Shown: one piece after another, positions 1-8,677 of the stretch
Layout: each line of letters begins with the position of its first letter
Position numbering within the stretch: position 1 is the stretch's first letter
Source: Avedoeria sp964651245
GTDB taxonomy: Bacteria > Chloroflexota > Anaerolineae > Epilineales > Epilineaceae
Length of the DNA: 64,000 nt
Assembly: GCA_964651245.1 (NCBI GenBank)
Contig: CAZYVI010000018.1
Coordinates: 36,158 to 100,157 of the forward strand
Reading direction: 5' to 3'
The notes under the pieces: model-generated
Told to the model about the DNA's origin: nothing
Databases searched by the model: none
The model's input: the letters and a program-made list of their open reading frames with translations, nothing else
Position numbers and translations under genes: made by a program

Positions 1-2
1 AG

Positions 3-653
3 CACTGGGTGGCGGTCGAGGGCCGCGGCGAGATGGGCCACTACCGCGTCGTGACCGGCTACGACGACGCCACGGCCGCGTTCCGCGCGGCCGACTCGTA
101 CTACGGCCCGGCCGAGCGCTACGGCTACGACGCGTTCGAGGCGATGGGCCGTCCGTTCCTCGGCGCCTACGTCGTCGTCCACCGACCGGACCAAGCCGCC
201 GCCGTCGCCGCCGCCCTGGCCGGCGACGCCGACGACGAAGCGATGTGGACGCGCGTCGGACAGGCCGTCGACGACCATGCCGCCCGCGCGCCCGGCGATC
301 CGTGGGCGCACGTGGCGCAGGGCGAGTGGCGGGCGCGGCGCGGCGACGCGGCCGGGGCCGTCGAGGCCTACGGCCGGGCGCGGGCGATCGGGTTGCCGTT
401 CCGGGCGCTGTGGTACCAGTTCGGCTACGCCGCGGCGCTCTACGACTCCGGCGCCTACGATGCACTCATCGCCGTGGCGGACGAGACGACGGCGACGATG
501 AAGGGGGAGAACCTCGAGGAGTGGCACGTCTGGCGCGGTCGAGCCCTGGCCGCCCTGGGCCGGACCGACGAGGCCCGGGCCGCGTTCGAGCACGCCCTGG
601 CGTTCCACCCCGGCTTCGGTCCGGCCGTCGCGGCGCGCGCGGCGCTGCCGTGA
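3..653 (+). CDS. C39-peptidase-like protein with TPR tail (3' part only)
   Basis: The reading frame is already open at the window edge, so the gene begins upstream; a GTG at 9 is in frame but is probably internal. The visible 216 residues start inside a cysteine-peptidase-like (peptidase C39_2) fold. A His in the segment HYRVVTGYDD and an Asp in ADSYYGP fit the family's catalytic His and Asp/Asn. About 130 residues of Ala-rich helical hairpins follow (for example WAHVAQGEWRARRGDAAGAV), which look like tetratricopeptide repeats. C39-like/TPR proteins are common in Chloroflexota and are usually secreted or membrane-attached, but the signal region is not visible here. The stop codon overlaps the trmB start in GTGA, suggesting translational coupling. 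The substrate is unknown. Confidence 0.75.
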   Translation, partial: HWVAVEGRGEMGHYRVVTGYDDATAAFRAADSYYGPAERYGYDAFEAMGRPFLGAYVVVHRPDQAAAVAAALAGDADDEAMWTRVGQAVDDHAARAPGDPWAHVAQGEWRARRGDAAGAVEAYGRARAIGLPFRALWYQFGYAAALYDSGAYDALIAVADETTATMKGENLEEWHVWRGRALAALGRTDEARAAFEHALAFHPGFGPAVAARAALP

Positions 654-1786
654 CGGCCTCGGATCGCGGCGGGGGCGCGGACGGCGTTCGCTGCGCCCCG
701 TCCGCCCCGTTCCGCGCCGCCGCGCCCGACGCCGCCAGCCCGACGGTCTCCGCCGGGCCGCCGCCCCGGCGCACGCTGCACGGCCTGCCGTGGCCGACGG
801 ACTGGGCGACGCTGTTCGGCCGGCCGGCCCCGCTGCTCGTCGAGATCGGCTTCGGCCGCGGCCACTATCTGATCGACCTGGCGGCGCGCCGCGGCGACGC
901 GAACATCGTCGGCATCGAGATGTCGAACCGCTGCCTCGACGGCGTCGAGCGCGACGCGGCGCGGCGGGGGTTCGATCACCTCGTGGTCGTCCACGCCACG
1001 GGCCAGTCGGCCCTGGCCCATCTCTTCGCGCCGGCTTCGATCGACACCCTGGTCATCCAGTTCCCGGACCCGTGGTTCAAGGCGCGCCACGCCCACCGGC
1101 GGCTGCTCGGCCCGGCCACCGTGGCGCTCATCGCCTCCCGCCTGGCGCCCGGCGGCACGCTGCTGGCCGCCACCGACGTCGCCGACTACGCCGCGGCGAT
1201 CGACGCCGTGCTCGCGGCGCAGCGCGGACTGCGCAACGCGCTGTCGGCGGGCGCGCCGTGGTCGCCGGTGCGGTTCGAGGGCGTGGCCACGAAGTACGAG
1301 CGGTTCGGGCTGGCGGCCGGCCGCCCGTGCGCCTATTTCCGCTACGAGCGGACCGCCGAAGCGGTGCCGGACCCGCCGGTGATCACGGAGTACGCCATGC
1401 CGCACGTCGCGCTGCGCACCGCCACCGCCTCGCCCGCCGCCGCCGCCGCCGCGTTCCGCCCGCGCCGGCTGGCGGCCGCGGACCGCCACGTCCACCTCCA
1501 GGCCGCCTATGCCGGGCTGGCCGGCCTCCTCGTCGACGCCGTCATCGCCGAGCCCACGATCGAGCAGCACGTGGCGATCGCCGTCCACGCCCGCGCCGAC
1601 GGCGCCTGGGTCGTGTCGCTCGCCACGATCGGCCAGCCGCGGGCCACGCTGGGCTGCCACCTGGCCGTGGCGCTCGTCGGGCGCTGGCTGCTCGACACCG
1701 TCGCCGACGCGGTGCCCGTGCCCGGCTCGCTGAGCCTCGACCCGCTGGCACGCCAGGTGTTGGACGCGGGCCCGGAGCGCGGCTGA
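650..1786 (+). CDS. trmB: tRNA (guanine-N7-)-methyltransferase with C-terminal extension
   Basis: The 378-residue product matches TrmB, which methylates guanine 46 of tRNA using S-adenosylmethionine in the cytoplasm. The SAM-binding loop EIGFGRGHYL and the segment VGIEMSNRCLDG are clear. The family hallmark QFPDPWFKARHAHRRLL, which binds SAM and tRNA, is intact. The start at 650 is chosen because GTG overlaps the upstream stop and the frame further upstream is an Arg-rich shadow of the TPR gene. About 45 low-complexity residues precede the methyltransferase fold. After residue ~240 a further ~135 residues form an extra Ala-rich domain; a C-terminal extension is known in some thermophile TrmB proteins. 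The gene converges on murJ. Confidence 0.9.
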   Translation: MTASDRGGGADGVRCAPSAPFRAAAPDAASPTVSAGPPPRRTLHGLPWPTDWATLFGRPAPLLVEIGFGRGHYLIDLAARRGDANIVGIEMSNRCLDGVERDAARRGFDHLVVVHATGQSALAHLFAPASIDTLVIQFPDPWFKARHAHRRLLGPATVALIASRLAPGGTLLAATDVADYAAAIDAVLAAQRGLRNALSAGAPWSPVRFEGVATKYERFGLAAGRPCAYFRYERTAEAVPDPPVITEYAMPHVALRTATASPAAAAAAFRPRRLAAADRHVHLQAAYAGLAGLLVDAVIAEPTIEQHVAIAVHARADGAWVVSLATIGQPRATLGCHLAVALVGRWLLDTVADAVPVPGSLSLDPLARQVLDAGPERG

Positions 1787-1839
1787 CGACGTCGGGCCGT
1801 GCCCGCACCGCGTCGTTCCCACGCACCGTCCCGATGGCG

Positions 1840-3543
1840 CTAGCCGCGCCGTCCCCACCGCAGCCAGCGCGCAAGCCGCGCCCGCGGCACGATGCCCAAG
1901 GCCAGCGCCGCGGCGCCGTAACTGAGCGCGCCCGCGACGCCCGGCACGGCCAGGCGCACCAGCCCGTCGCCGAGCGGGCCGCGCAGTACGGGGACGTCGA
2001 TCGGCGTCGCCGGCAGCGCGGCGCCCGCCGCGGCCATCGCGGCGGCCATCGCCGCGCCGGCGGCCGCGGCGCGCGCCAGCGCCGTCGCCAGCTGCCGACC
2101 CTCGATGCCGCCGAGCCGGCGCCGCATCCACCACAGCGCGACGACGACTTCGCCGCTCACCGCCACCGAGTTGGCGAGGGCGATCCCGGCGACGGCGGCG
2201 TCGCGGCCGAGCCCGGCGGCGGCCGCGGCCGCGGTCAGGCCGACGGCCAGCGCGATGTTCACCGCCATCGTGCCCAGCGCGATGACGAGCGGGGTGCGCG
2301 TGTCCTGCTGGGCGTAGTAGAGCCGGGCCGCCACCTCGAGCGTGACGTGGCCCAACAGGCCCAGCGCGAACATGCGCAGCGCGGCCGCGGTAAGGGCCGC
2401 GGCCTCGGCGTCGAATCGGCCGGTCTGGAGGAGGACCTGGACCGTCGGGCCGGCCAGCATCGTCAGCGCGACCGCCGCCGGAACCGTTGCCGCGGTCATC
2501 GCGGCGAGCGTGTCGGCGGCCGTCCGGCGCAGCTCGGCGCGCCGGCCGCGCGCGGCCAGCTCGGCGAGGGTGGGGAACGCGGCCGTCCCGACCGCCGTGC
2601 CGAGGATGGACTGCGGCATCTGGCTGATGATCCAGCCGTAGTTGAGCGCCGACAGCGCGCCCTCGCCCGCCGCCGACGCCAAGCGCGTGTTGGCTACGAA
2701 GACCGCCTGGACCGCACCCAGCGACAGCATCCGCGGCCACAGCAGCGCCGCCACGCGCCGCACCCGCGCGTCGCCCAGCGCCAGCACCGGCCGCCAGCGC
2801 CAGCCGCGCCGCCACAGCGGCGGCAGCTTCACCGCCAGGTGCAGCGCCGCGCCCGCCACGACGCCCCACGCCAGGCCGTCGATGCCGAGCCGCGGCGAGA
2901 GCCAGACGGCGCCGCCGATGATGCCGAGGTTGTAGACGACCGTCGCCAGGGCCGGGGTGAGGAAGTGCTGGAAGGCGTTCAGGATCCCGAACTGGAGGCC
3001 CGACACGGCGAAGATGAGCGTCGAGGCCAGCACGATCCGCATCAGCCGCGCCGTGAGCAGCTGCTGCGCCGCCGGGACGTCGGGCGTGAGCAGGCGCGCC
3101 AGCGGCTCGGCCGCGACGAACGCGGCCGCCGCCGCCACCGCCGTGGCCGCCACGACGAGGTTCGTGACGCCGTTGGCCAGCCGCCAGGCGCCGTCGCGGT
3201 CGTCGTCGGCCAGGGCGGCCGCGAACACGGGCAGGAACGCGCTGACAAGCGCCCCGCCGGCGAAGAGCGTGAACAGCAGATCCGGCACCCGGAACGCGGC
3301 GACGTAGGCGTCATAGTCGGCCGAGATCCCGAAGCGGGCGCCGATCACCCGTTCGCGCCACAGCCCGACCAGCTTGGCCGCCAGGAACAGCGCCGCGATC
3401 AGCGTCGACGCGCGCGCGATCCGCCGCCCGGCGCCCGCGTCGGCGCGCTCGGCCGCGCCGCCGGACGGCGGTCCGCCGCCGGGGCGAGCGGCGGCGGGCG
3501 GGTCGACGGTGTCGGCGCCGTCGGCGGGGCGCGGGTCGGGCAT
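1840..3543 (-). CDS. murJ: Lipid II flippase MurJ
   Basis: This 567-residue polytopic membrane protein belongs to the MVF/MurJ family, which moves lipid-linked peptidoglycan precursors across the cytoplasmic membrane. After a Pro/Gly/Ala-rich tail of about 50 residues come roughly 14 hydrophobic segments. Family-like stretches include GLWRERVIGARFG near the start and the segments FTLFAGGALVSAFLPVF and GTAVGTAAFPTLAELAARG. The start at 3543 is the last ATG before the fold. A TATGCT hexamer at 3555-3550 on the minus strand lies about 6 nt upstream, so the mRNA may be leaderless. It is divergent from the CBS gene and convergent with trmB. Confidence 0.92.
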   Translation of the reverse strand: MPDPRPADGADTVDPPAAARPGGGPPSGGAAERADAGAGRRIARASTLIAALFLAAKLVGLWRERVIGARFGISADYDAYVAAFRVPDLLFTLFAGGALVSAFLPVFAAALADDDRDGAWRLANGVTNLVVAATAVAAAAAFVAAEPLARLLTPDVPAAQQLLTARLMRIVLASTLIFAVSGLQFGILNAFQHFLTPALATVVYNLGIIGGAVWLSPRLGIDGLAWGVVAGAALHLAVKLPPLWRRGWRWRPVLALGDARVRRVAALLWPRMLSLGAVQAVFVANTRLASAAGEGALSALNYGWIISQMPQSILGTAVGTAAFPTLAELAARGRRAELRRTAADTLAAMTAATVPAAVALTMLAGPTVQVLLQTGRFDAEAAALTAAALRMFALGLLGHVTLEVAARLYYAQQDTRTPLVIALGTMAVNIALAVGLTAAAAAAGLGRDAAVAGIALANSVAVSGEVVVALWWMRRRLGGIEGRQLATALARAAAAGAAMAAAMAAAGAALPATPIDVPVLRGPLGDGLVRLAVPGVAGALSYGAAALALGIVPRARLARWLRWGRRG

Positions 3544-3564
3544 CGCGGCAGCATAGCGCAGCTC

Positions 3565-3594
3565 TTGACCGGCCAAAAGCGCGGATGCTAACGT
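3565..3594 (+). promoter_or_regulatory. Sigma-70-type promoter for the CBS/SerK-like operon
   Basis: A TTGACC hexamer at 3565-3570 and TAACGT at 3589-3594 are separated by 18 nt. They lie about 30 nt upstream of the GTG at 3625, which has AGGAG at 3613-3617. The position in the murJ/CBS divergent gap supports the call. Confidence 0.6.
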
Positions 3595-3624
3595 CAACCG
3601 ACCGTCCCCCCCAGGAGCCGCTCC

Positions 3625-5097
3625 GTGGACCCCACGCCCGCCGCGCCGACCACACCGGCGCCGCCCGCCGCGCTGCCCGGCGTCGTCGACAGCCTGCTCG
3701 ACACGATCGGCGGCACGCCGTTGGTGCGGCTGACGCACGTCATCGACGGCGCAGCGCCCCAGGTGCTGGCCAAGGTCGAGTTCTTCAATCCCGGCGGCTC
3801 GGTGAAGGACCGCATCGGCCTGGGGATGATCGAGGCCGCCGAACGCGACGGCCGGCTCCAGCCCGGCGGTACGATCGTCGAGTGCACCTCGGGCAACACC
3901 GGGGTCGGGCTGGCCATGGCGGCGGCCCTCAAGGGCTACCGCGCCGTGTTCACGATGCCCGACAAGATGTCCGACGAGAAGATCCGCGTCCTGCGCGCCT
4001 TCGGCGCCCAGGTGGTGGTCACGCCGACCGCCGTCGAGCCCGACGACCCGCGCTCCTACTACTCGGTGGCCCGGCGCATCGCCGCCGAGACGCCCGGCGC
4101 GGTCCTCGTCGACCAATACAGCAACCCGGCCAACCCGGCGGCGCACTACGCCTCGACCGGCCCCGAGATCTGGGCGCAGACCGGCGGCCGGATCACCCAC
4201 TTCATCTGCACGATCGGCACCGGGGGCACGATCACCGGCACCGGACGCTATCTCAAGGAACGCAATCCGGCCGTGCAGGTCGTGGGCGTCGACCCGGTCG
4301 GCTCCATCCTGCACGACTACTTCTACACCGGCGTCGTCACCCCGGCGCACACGTACGCCGTCGAGGGGATCGGCGAGGACTTCATCCCCAGCGTCTACGA
4401 CTTCGATGTGATCGACGACATCGTCCAGGTCACGGACGGCGAGTCGTTCCGCATGGCGCGCCGGCTGGTGCGCGAGGAGGGGATGTTCGTCGGCGGCTCG
4501 TGCGGCAGCGCCGTCGCCGGGGCGCTGGCGTACGTGCGCGACCGCGCGCTCGGGCCGGATGCCGTCGTCGTCGTCCTCCTGCCCGACAGCGGCTCGCGCT
4601 ACCTGTCGAAGCTGTTCAACGACGACTGGCTGCGCGAGAACGGCTTCGCGATGGGCGAGCGGGTGCGCGGCCAGGTGGCCGACGTCCTGGCCCATCGCGG
4701 CCCGGGCGCGGTCGTGTCGGTGGCGCCCGACACGACGCTGGCGGCGGCGATCGCGCTCATGCAGGCCCACGGCATCTCGCAGCTGCCGGTCGTCGACGCC
4801 GGCGGCGACGTCGTCGGCGTGGTCGGCGAGCGCGACGTGCTGGCGGCGATGTTCGACCCCCGCCGCGCCGCGGCCGTCGACGACGCCGTGGCCGCGCTGG
4901 CGTCGAACCGCCTCGCCGTCGTCGAGCCAGGCACGACGCTCTCGGTCCTGGGCCGCATCTTCGCCGACACCGACCTGGCGGTCGTCCGCTCCGGCGCCGA
5001 GCTGCTGGGCGTGCTGACGAAGATCGACCTCATCGCCTTCCTGACCGATAGCGCCGGCCGCGACGACGCGCTGGCCGCCGGCGGCGGTGGCGGATGA
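3625..5097 (+). CDS. Cystathionine beta-synthase-type PLP enzyme with CBS-domain pair
   Basis: This 490-residue fold-type II PLP enzyme has NPGGSVKDRIG with the PLP lysine near residue 61, the substrate loop TSGNTGVGLA, and the phosphate-binding GTGGTITGTG. The segment AVEGIGEDFIP is typical of cystathionine beta-synthases rather than plain O-acetylserine sulfhydrylases. Residues ~350-485 form two CBS repeats that probably bind an adenosyl ligand. CBS condenses homocysteine with serine; relatives use O-acetyl- or O-phosphoserine with sulfide to make cysteine. AGGAG seven nucleotides before the GTG fixes the start. The last four bases overlap the next gene (ATGA), which encodes a SerK/SbnI-like protein, so O-phosphoserine is a plausible substrate; that is inference from context only. 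Confidence 0.88.
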   Translation: MDPTPAAPTTPAPPAALPGVVDSLLDTIGGTPLVRLTHVIDGAAPQVLAKVEFFNPGGSVKDRIGLGMIEAAERDGRLQPGGTIVECTSGNTGVGLAMAAALKGYRAVFTMPDKMSDEKIRVLRAFGAQVVVTPTAVEPDDPRSYYSVARRIAAETPGAVLVDQYSNPANPAAHYASTGPEIWAQTGGRITHFICTIGTGGTITGTGRYLKERNPAVQVVGVDPVGSILHDYFYTGVVTPAHTYAVEGIGEDFIPSVYDFDVIDDIVQVTDGESFRMARRLVREEGMFVGGSCGSAVAGALAYVRDRALGPDAVVVVLLPDSGSRYLSKLFNDDWLRENGFAMGERVRGQVADVLAHRGPGAVVSVAPDTTLAAAIALMQAHGISQLPVVDAGGDVVGVVGERDVLAAMFDPRRAAAVDDAVAALASNRLAVVEPGTTLSVLGRIFADTDLAVVRSGAELLGVLTKIDLIAFLTDSAGRDDALAAGGGGG

Positions 5098-5924
5098 CCG
5101 GCGACGCCCACGGCCTGCCGGATCTACGGATCGTCGAGCTCGCGCGGATCCACCCCCACGAGGACTTCGACGAGCGCCGCATCGTCAACCTCGCCGAGCG
5201 ACTCGTCCGCGAGGGTATGCTCAAGGACCCGCCGATCGTCGCCCCGCTGGGTGACGGCGACTTCGTCGTCCTCGACGGCGCCAACCGCACCAGCGCCCTC
5301 AAGCACCTGGGCTACCGCGACGCGCTCGTCCAGCACGTCGACTACGCCGGCGTGTCGCTCTCGACGTGGCACCACCTCGTGGTCGGGCTGCCGGCCGAGA
5401 TGATCGCCGCCGGCCTCGATGCCGTGCCGGGGCTCCAGATCGACCCGACGACGCTCGCCGATGCCCGCGAGGCGCTCTCGGCCCGCGACGCCGTCGCCTA
5501 CGTGATGCGCACCGACGGCACCGTCGCCACGCTGAACGGCGGCGACGACCTCGTCGCCCGGGCCGAGCTGCTGCGACGCGTCGTCTCGGTCTACAATGGC
5601 CGCGCCGACATCCACCGCGTCCGCGCCACCGACCTCGCCAGCGTCGCCGACCACTACGACGGCGTCGGGGCGCTCGTCGTCTTCCCGGCGTTCGGGCCGG
5701 ACGACATCCTCGAGCTCGTGCGCCGCGGCGGCGCGCTGCCGAGCGGCATCTCGCGCCACGTCATTCCGGGCCGCGCCCTGCGGGTCAACTTCCCGATGGG
5801 CGACCTGGCCGACGAGGCCCCGCGCGACGTCAAGAACCGCCACCTGGACGAGTGGATCCGCCGCAAGCGCCAGGCCAACCAGATCCGGTCCTATGACGAG
5901 CCGACCGTCCTCTACGACGAGTGA
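5094..5924 (+). CDS. SerK/SbnI-like ParB-fold protein, possible free-serine kinase
   Basis: This 276-residue protein has an N-terminal ParB/sulfiredoxin-like fold: the helix IVNLAERLVREGMLKDPPIV, then LDGANRTSAL at residues 60-69 where ParB has GERR and SerK-type kinases have DGHHR. A Trp near residue 92 and a late IPGRALRVNFP segment following an Arg-His pair also resemble that group. The family includes Thermococcus SerK (ADP-dependent serine kinase) and staphylococcal SbnI (O-phosphoserine synthase and regulator), both of which feed O-phosphoserine to a PLP synthase. Here the gene overlaps a CBS-type PLP enzyme by 4 bp, the same kind of pairing. The replacement of the His pair by Ala-Asn is unusual, so kinase activity is not assured; a ParB-like DNA-binding regulator is the alternative. 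Confidence 0.7.
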   Translation: MTGDAHGLPDLRIVELARIHPHEDFDERRIVNLAERLVREGMLKDPPIVAPLGDGDFVVLDGANRTSALKHLGYRDALVQHVDYAGVSLSTWHHLVVGLPAEMIAAGLDAVPGLQIDPTTLADAREALSARDAVAYVMRTDGTVATLNGGDDLVARAELLRRVVSVYNGRADIHRVRATDLASVADHYDGVGALVVFPAFGPDDILELVRRGGALPSGISRHVIPGRALRVNFPMGDLADEAPRDVKNRHLDEWIRRKRQANQIRSYDEPTVLYDE

Positions 5925-5956
5925 GCCGCCACCACAGCGGCTCGGGAGGTAGCACG

Positions 5957-6304
5957 ATGTCCGACACGCCGACCGCCACGGATGCCGCGGCGGACGCCGC
6001 CGAGCAGGCCGCGCTCGAGTCCGAGATCCGCGAGGCGCTGCGGCGCGTCGTGGACCCCGAGATCAACATCGACGTCGTCACGCTGGGCCTGATCCGGGCG
6101 GTGGTCTTCCACCCGGCCGAGACCGAGGTCCAGATGATCCTGACCACGCCGTTCTGCCCCTACGCCGGGTCGCTGATCCAGCAGGTCAAGGACACGACGC
6201 GCTTCGTGACCGGCCACGACGCGCGGGTGACGCTGCTGGACACCCCGCCGTGGTCGCCCGACCTCATGGAGGGCGGCGACTGGGGCGAGTGGGGGCTCAT
6301 CTAG
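5957..6304 (+). CDS. MIP18/DUF59-family Fe-S assembly factor
   Basis: This 115-residue cytoplasmic protein belongs to the MIP18 (DUF59, PaaD/SufT-like) family, which helps mature iron-sulfur proteins. The family signature is REALRRVVDPEINIDVVTLGL near the start, followed by VQMILTTPFCPYAG, whose Cys is the family's conserved thiol. The C-terminal LLDTPPWSPDLM is also typical. The ATG at 5957 is preceded by GGAGGT at 5945-5950, which rules out the in-frame start 36 nt upstream. It lies 32 nt after the SerK-like gene on the same strand and may share its transcript. The exact target proteins cannot be told. Confidence 0.88.
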   Translation: MSDTPTATDAAADAAEQAALESEIREALRRVVDPEINIDVVTLGLIRAVVFHPAETEVQMILTTPFCPYAGSLIQQVKDTTRFVTGHDARVTLLDTPPWSPDLMEGGDWGEWGLI

Positions 6305-6327
6305 GTATCGGTTGGGCCGGTCGCTGC

Positions 6328-7368
6328 CTAGCGGTCGCGCGCGACCGCCTGCCGGCCGAACGCCGTCAGCCCGCGGCGCGACCGGTCGTCGATCGGCACG
6401 CCGTCGAGCGCGGCCGCGGCCGCCTCGACCAGCCCCTGGGCGACCCGGCGACAGGCGTCGGCGACGCCGGCGGCGGCCATCGCGTCGGCCAGCCCGGCCG
6501 CGGCGGCGGCGTCCACCGGCTCGGCCGCCAGCACCGCCGCCACCCGCTCGGCCAGCCGCGGGTCGCGCGCCGCCAGCAGCACCGCCAGGCTCTTCTTGCG
6601 CCGCACGAGGTCGTGTCCGACCGGCTTGCCGGTGCGCTGCGGATCGCCCCAGAGGCCCAGGATGTCGTCCTGCAGCTGGAACGCGGCGCCGACGTGCCGC
6701 CCCCATGCCCCCAACGCCGCTGCCGTCGCCGCGTCGGCGCCGGCGCCGCGCGCGCCGAGCTCGACGGACGCGCCGAGCAGGGCGCCGGTCTTGCCGTCGA
6801 TCATCGCGCGGTGGTCGTCGACGGACACCGCCGCAGGCGGGGCGGCCTCGAACGCCAGGTCGAGCGCCTGGCCTTCGGCCAGCCGGACGCAGGCCCGGTC
6901 GTAGATCGCGGCCAGCGCCAGGCGCGTCTCGGCGGTGAGCGGCGCCGCCATCAGCACCTCGCGCGCCAGCGCGAACAGCGCGTCGCCGGCGTTGAGGGCC
7001 TGGGCGACGCCGACCTGGCGCCACAGCGTCGGGCGGCCGCGCCGGACCGTGTCGCCGTCCTCGATGTCGTCGTGGACGAGCGAGAACTCGTGCGTGAGCT
7101 CGACCGCGGCGGCGATGTCGATCGCCGCCGGATGGTCGGCCGGCCCACCGACCGCCGACCAGGCCACCAGCGCGAGCCGGGGTCGGATGCCCTTTGCGCT
7201 CTCGGCGCGCAGGTCGGCGCCGCCATCCGGCCAGCCCAAGTGGTCGCGCAGCCAGGCGTAGAGCAGCGGGGCCGCGCTGTCGCCCGGCGAGACGGCGCGG
7301 CGCATCCGCGCGTGCACCGCCGCCAGCGGCACCGCCGTCACGTCGAGGTCGCCGGGCATCGCCGTCAT
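6328..7368 (-). CDS. Trans-isoprenyl diphosphate synthase (polyprenyl synthetase)
   Basis: This 346-residue enzyme belongs to the all-alpha polyprenyl synthetase family that builds geranylgeranyl or longer diphosphates by head-to-tail condensation of IPP. The first Asp-rich motif is in SLVHDDIEDGDTVRRGRPT and the second in FQLQDDILGLWGD. KGIRPRL and DGKTGALLG are the usual IPP- and substrate-binding stretches. The small residue in the second motif (DDILG) is seen in several short- to medium-chain enzymes, but chain length cannot be assigned by eye. Its ATG overlaps the stop of the upstream IPP isomerase by 4 bp, so the two consecutive isoprenoid steps are translationally coupled. Confidence 0.9.
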   Translation of the reverse strand: MTAMPGDLDVTAVPLAAVHARMRRAVSPGDSAAPLLYAWLRDHLGWPDGGADLRAESAKGIRPRLALVAWSAVGGPADHPAAIDIAAAVELTHEFSLVHDDIEDGDTVRRGRPTLWRQVGVAQALNAGDALFALAREVLMAAPLTAETRLALAAIYDRACVRLAEGQALDLAFEAAPPAAVSVDDHRAMIDGKTGALLGASVELGARGAGADAATAAALGAWGRHVGAAFQLQDDILGLWGDPQRTGKPVGHDLVRRKKSLAVLLAARDPRLAERVAAVLAAEPVDAAAAAGLADAMAAAGVADACRRVAQGLVEAAAAALDGVPIDDRSRRGLTAFGRQAVARDR

Positions 7369-8396
7369 CGGTCGCGGCGGATCAGCGCCGGGTGGCCCGC
7401 CAGCGCGGCGATGTCGGGGGCGCCGATGGCGAACATCGCCACCGCCAGCGTGCGCCGCAGGCCTTCCAGCGCCTCGACGACCGCGTCGTCCTCGGCCGCG
7501 CGCAGCAGGGGCCCGGCCAGCCCGACCAGCGTCGCTCCGAGGGCAACGGCCTTGGCCACGTCGACTCCGTCGCGGATGCCGCCGCTGGCGATCACGGGCA
7601 CGCCCGGCACGGCGGCGCGGACGGCCACCAGGCTCTCGGCCGTCGTCAGGCCCCAGTCGGCGAACGCGGCGGCGACCGCCCGGTCGCCGGCGGTCCTGGC
7701 GCGGTGCATCTCCACCTGGCTCCAGCTCGTGCCGCCGGCACCGGCGACGTCGATCGCCGCCACGCCGGCGTCGACCAGCCGGCGCGCGGTGGCGCCGCTG
7801 ATCCCCCAGCCGACCTCCTTGGCCACGACCGGCACGTCGAGCGCCCGCGCCACCGCTTCGATGCGGCCCAGCAGCCCCGCCCAAGCGGTGTCGCCCTCCG
7901 GTTGGACGGCTTCCTGGACGGCGTTGAGGTGGAGGATCAGCGCGTCGGCGCCGATCATGTCGACGGCCCGGCGACAGGCGTCGACCCCGTAGCCGGTGTT
8001 GAGCTGCGCCGCGCCGAGGTTGGCCAGCAGCACGATGTCCGGGGCCACGTCGCGCACCCGGAACGTCGACGCCAGCGCCGGATCCTCGAGCGCCGCCCGC
8101 TGCGACCCGACGCCCATCGCCACGCCGCACGCCTGCGCCGCCGCCGCAAGCCGCTGGTTCAGGGCGGCTACCGCGGCGGCGCCGCCGGTCATCGACGAGA
8201 TCAGGATCGGGCTGCGCAGCGCCCGCCCGAGCCACGACGTGGCGGTCGATACCTCGGCCAGGTCGAGGTCGGGCAACGCCTCGGGCACGAAGGCGAAGCG
8301 CTCGAGCCCGTTCGACTGCGCGCCCGCGACGTCGTGGCGGAGGTTGATCTCGACGTGGTCGCGCTTGCGCGCCGGCGTGTCGTGGTCGTGGGTCAT
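7365..8396 (-). CDS. fni: Type 2 isopentenyl-diphosphate delta-isomerase
   Basis: This 343-residue FMN-dependent enzyme interconverts IPP and DMAPP. Visible family segments are RKRDHVEINL at the N-terminus, PILISSMTGG, GVGSQRAALEDP, the catalytic-loop region ILHLNAVQEAVQPEGD, KEVGWGISGATARRL, and the phosphate-binding VIASGGIRDGVDVAKAVALGA. The ATG at 8396 is chosen because the 58 residues upstream in frame are His/Pro/Arg-rich and non-homologous. It forms an operon with the downstream polyprenyl synthase, which uses its products. The gene is divergent from the acyl carrier protein gene across a 281-bp gap. Confidence 0.93.
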   Translation of the reverse strand: MTHDHDTPARKRDHVEINLRHDVAGAQSNGLERFAFVPEALPDLDLAEVSTATSWLGRALRSPILISSMTGGAAAVAALNQRLAAAAQACGVAMGVGSQRAALEDPALASTFRVRDVAPDIVLLANLGAAQLNTGYGVDACRRAVDMIGADALILHLNAVQEAVQPEGDTAWAGLLGRIEAVARALDVPVVAKEVGWGISGATARRLVDAGVAAIDVAGAGGTSWSQVEMHRARTAGDRAVAAAFADWGLTTAESLVAVRAAVPGVPVIASGGIRDGVDVAKAVALGATLVGLAGPLLRAAEDDAVVEALEGLRRTLAVAMFAIGAPDIAALAGHPALIRRDR

Positions 8397-8574
8397 CGTC
8401 CGGCCTGGGAGGGCGCACGCGCGGGGCGGCGCGGGTGGTCGCGTCGCCGGCGCGTGCGGGCTGCGCGGCGAATGGTGCGGGCGCGCCGCACCGTCGGTCA
8501 AGGCCGACGCCGCGGTCGTCGCGCACGGGCGCCGCGCGGGGTCGGCGCGGTGATCGGCGCGACAGCCCAAACGA

Positions 8575-8603
8575 TTGACCGGCCCGCAGGGCCGGCGTAT
8601 AGT
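8575..8603 (+). promoter_or_regulatory. Consensus-like promoter for acyl carrier protein
   Basis: TTGACC (8575-8580) and TATAGT (8598-8603) are spaced by exactly 17 nt. Transcription would start near 8610, giving a leader of about 68 nt with AGGAGG at 8663-8668. This is the best vegetative promoter in the window. Nothing else was seen in the 8397-8677 gap. Confidence 0.75.
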
Positions 8604-8677
8604 GTCGCGCCGCGCCCGACCTGGCGCGCGCCGCGGCCCACGGCGGCCGTGCGATGATTGGCAGGAGGAATGGAGGC

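Noticed and set aside
790..3591. A 933-codon plus-strand ORF, Arg/Gly/His-rich
   Set aside because: It is the complement-frame shadow of trmB and murJ in GC-rich DNA and has no domain or plausible composition.
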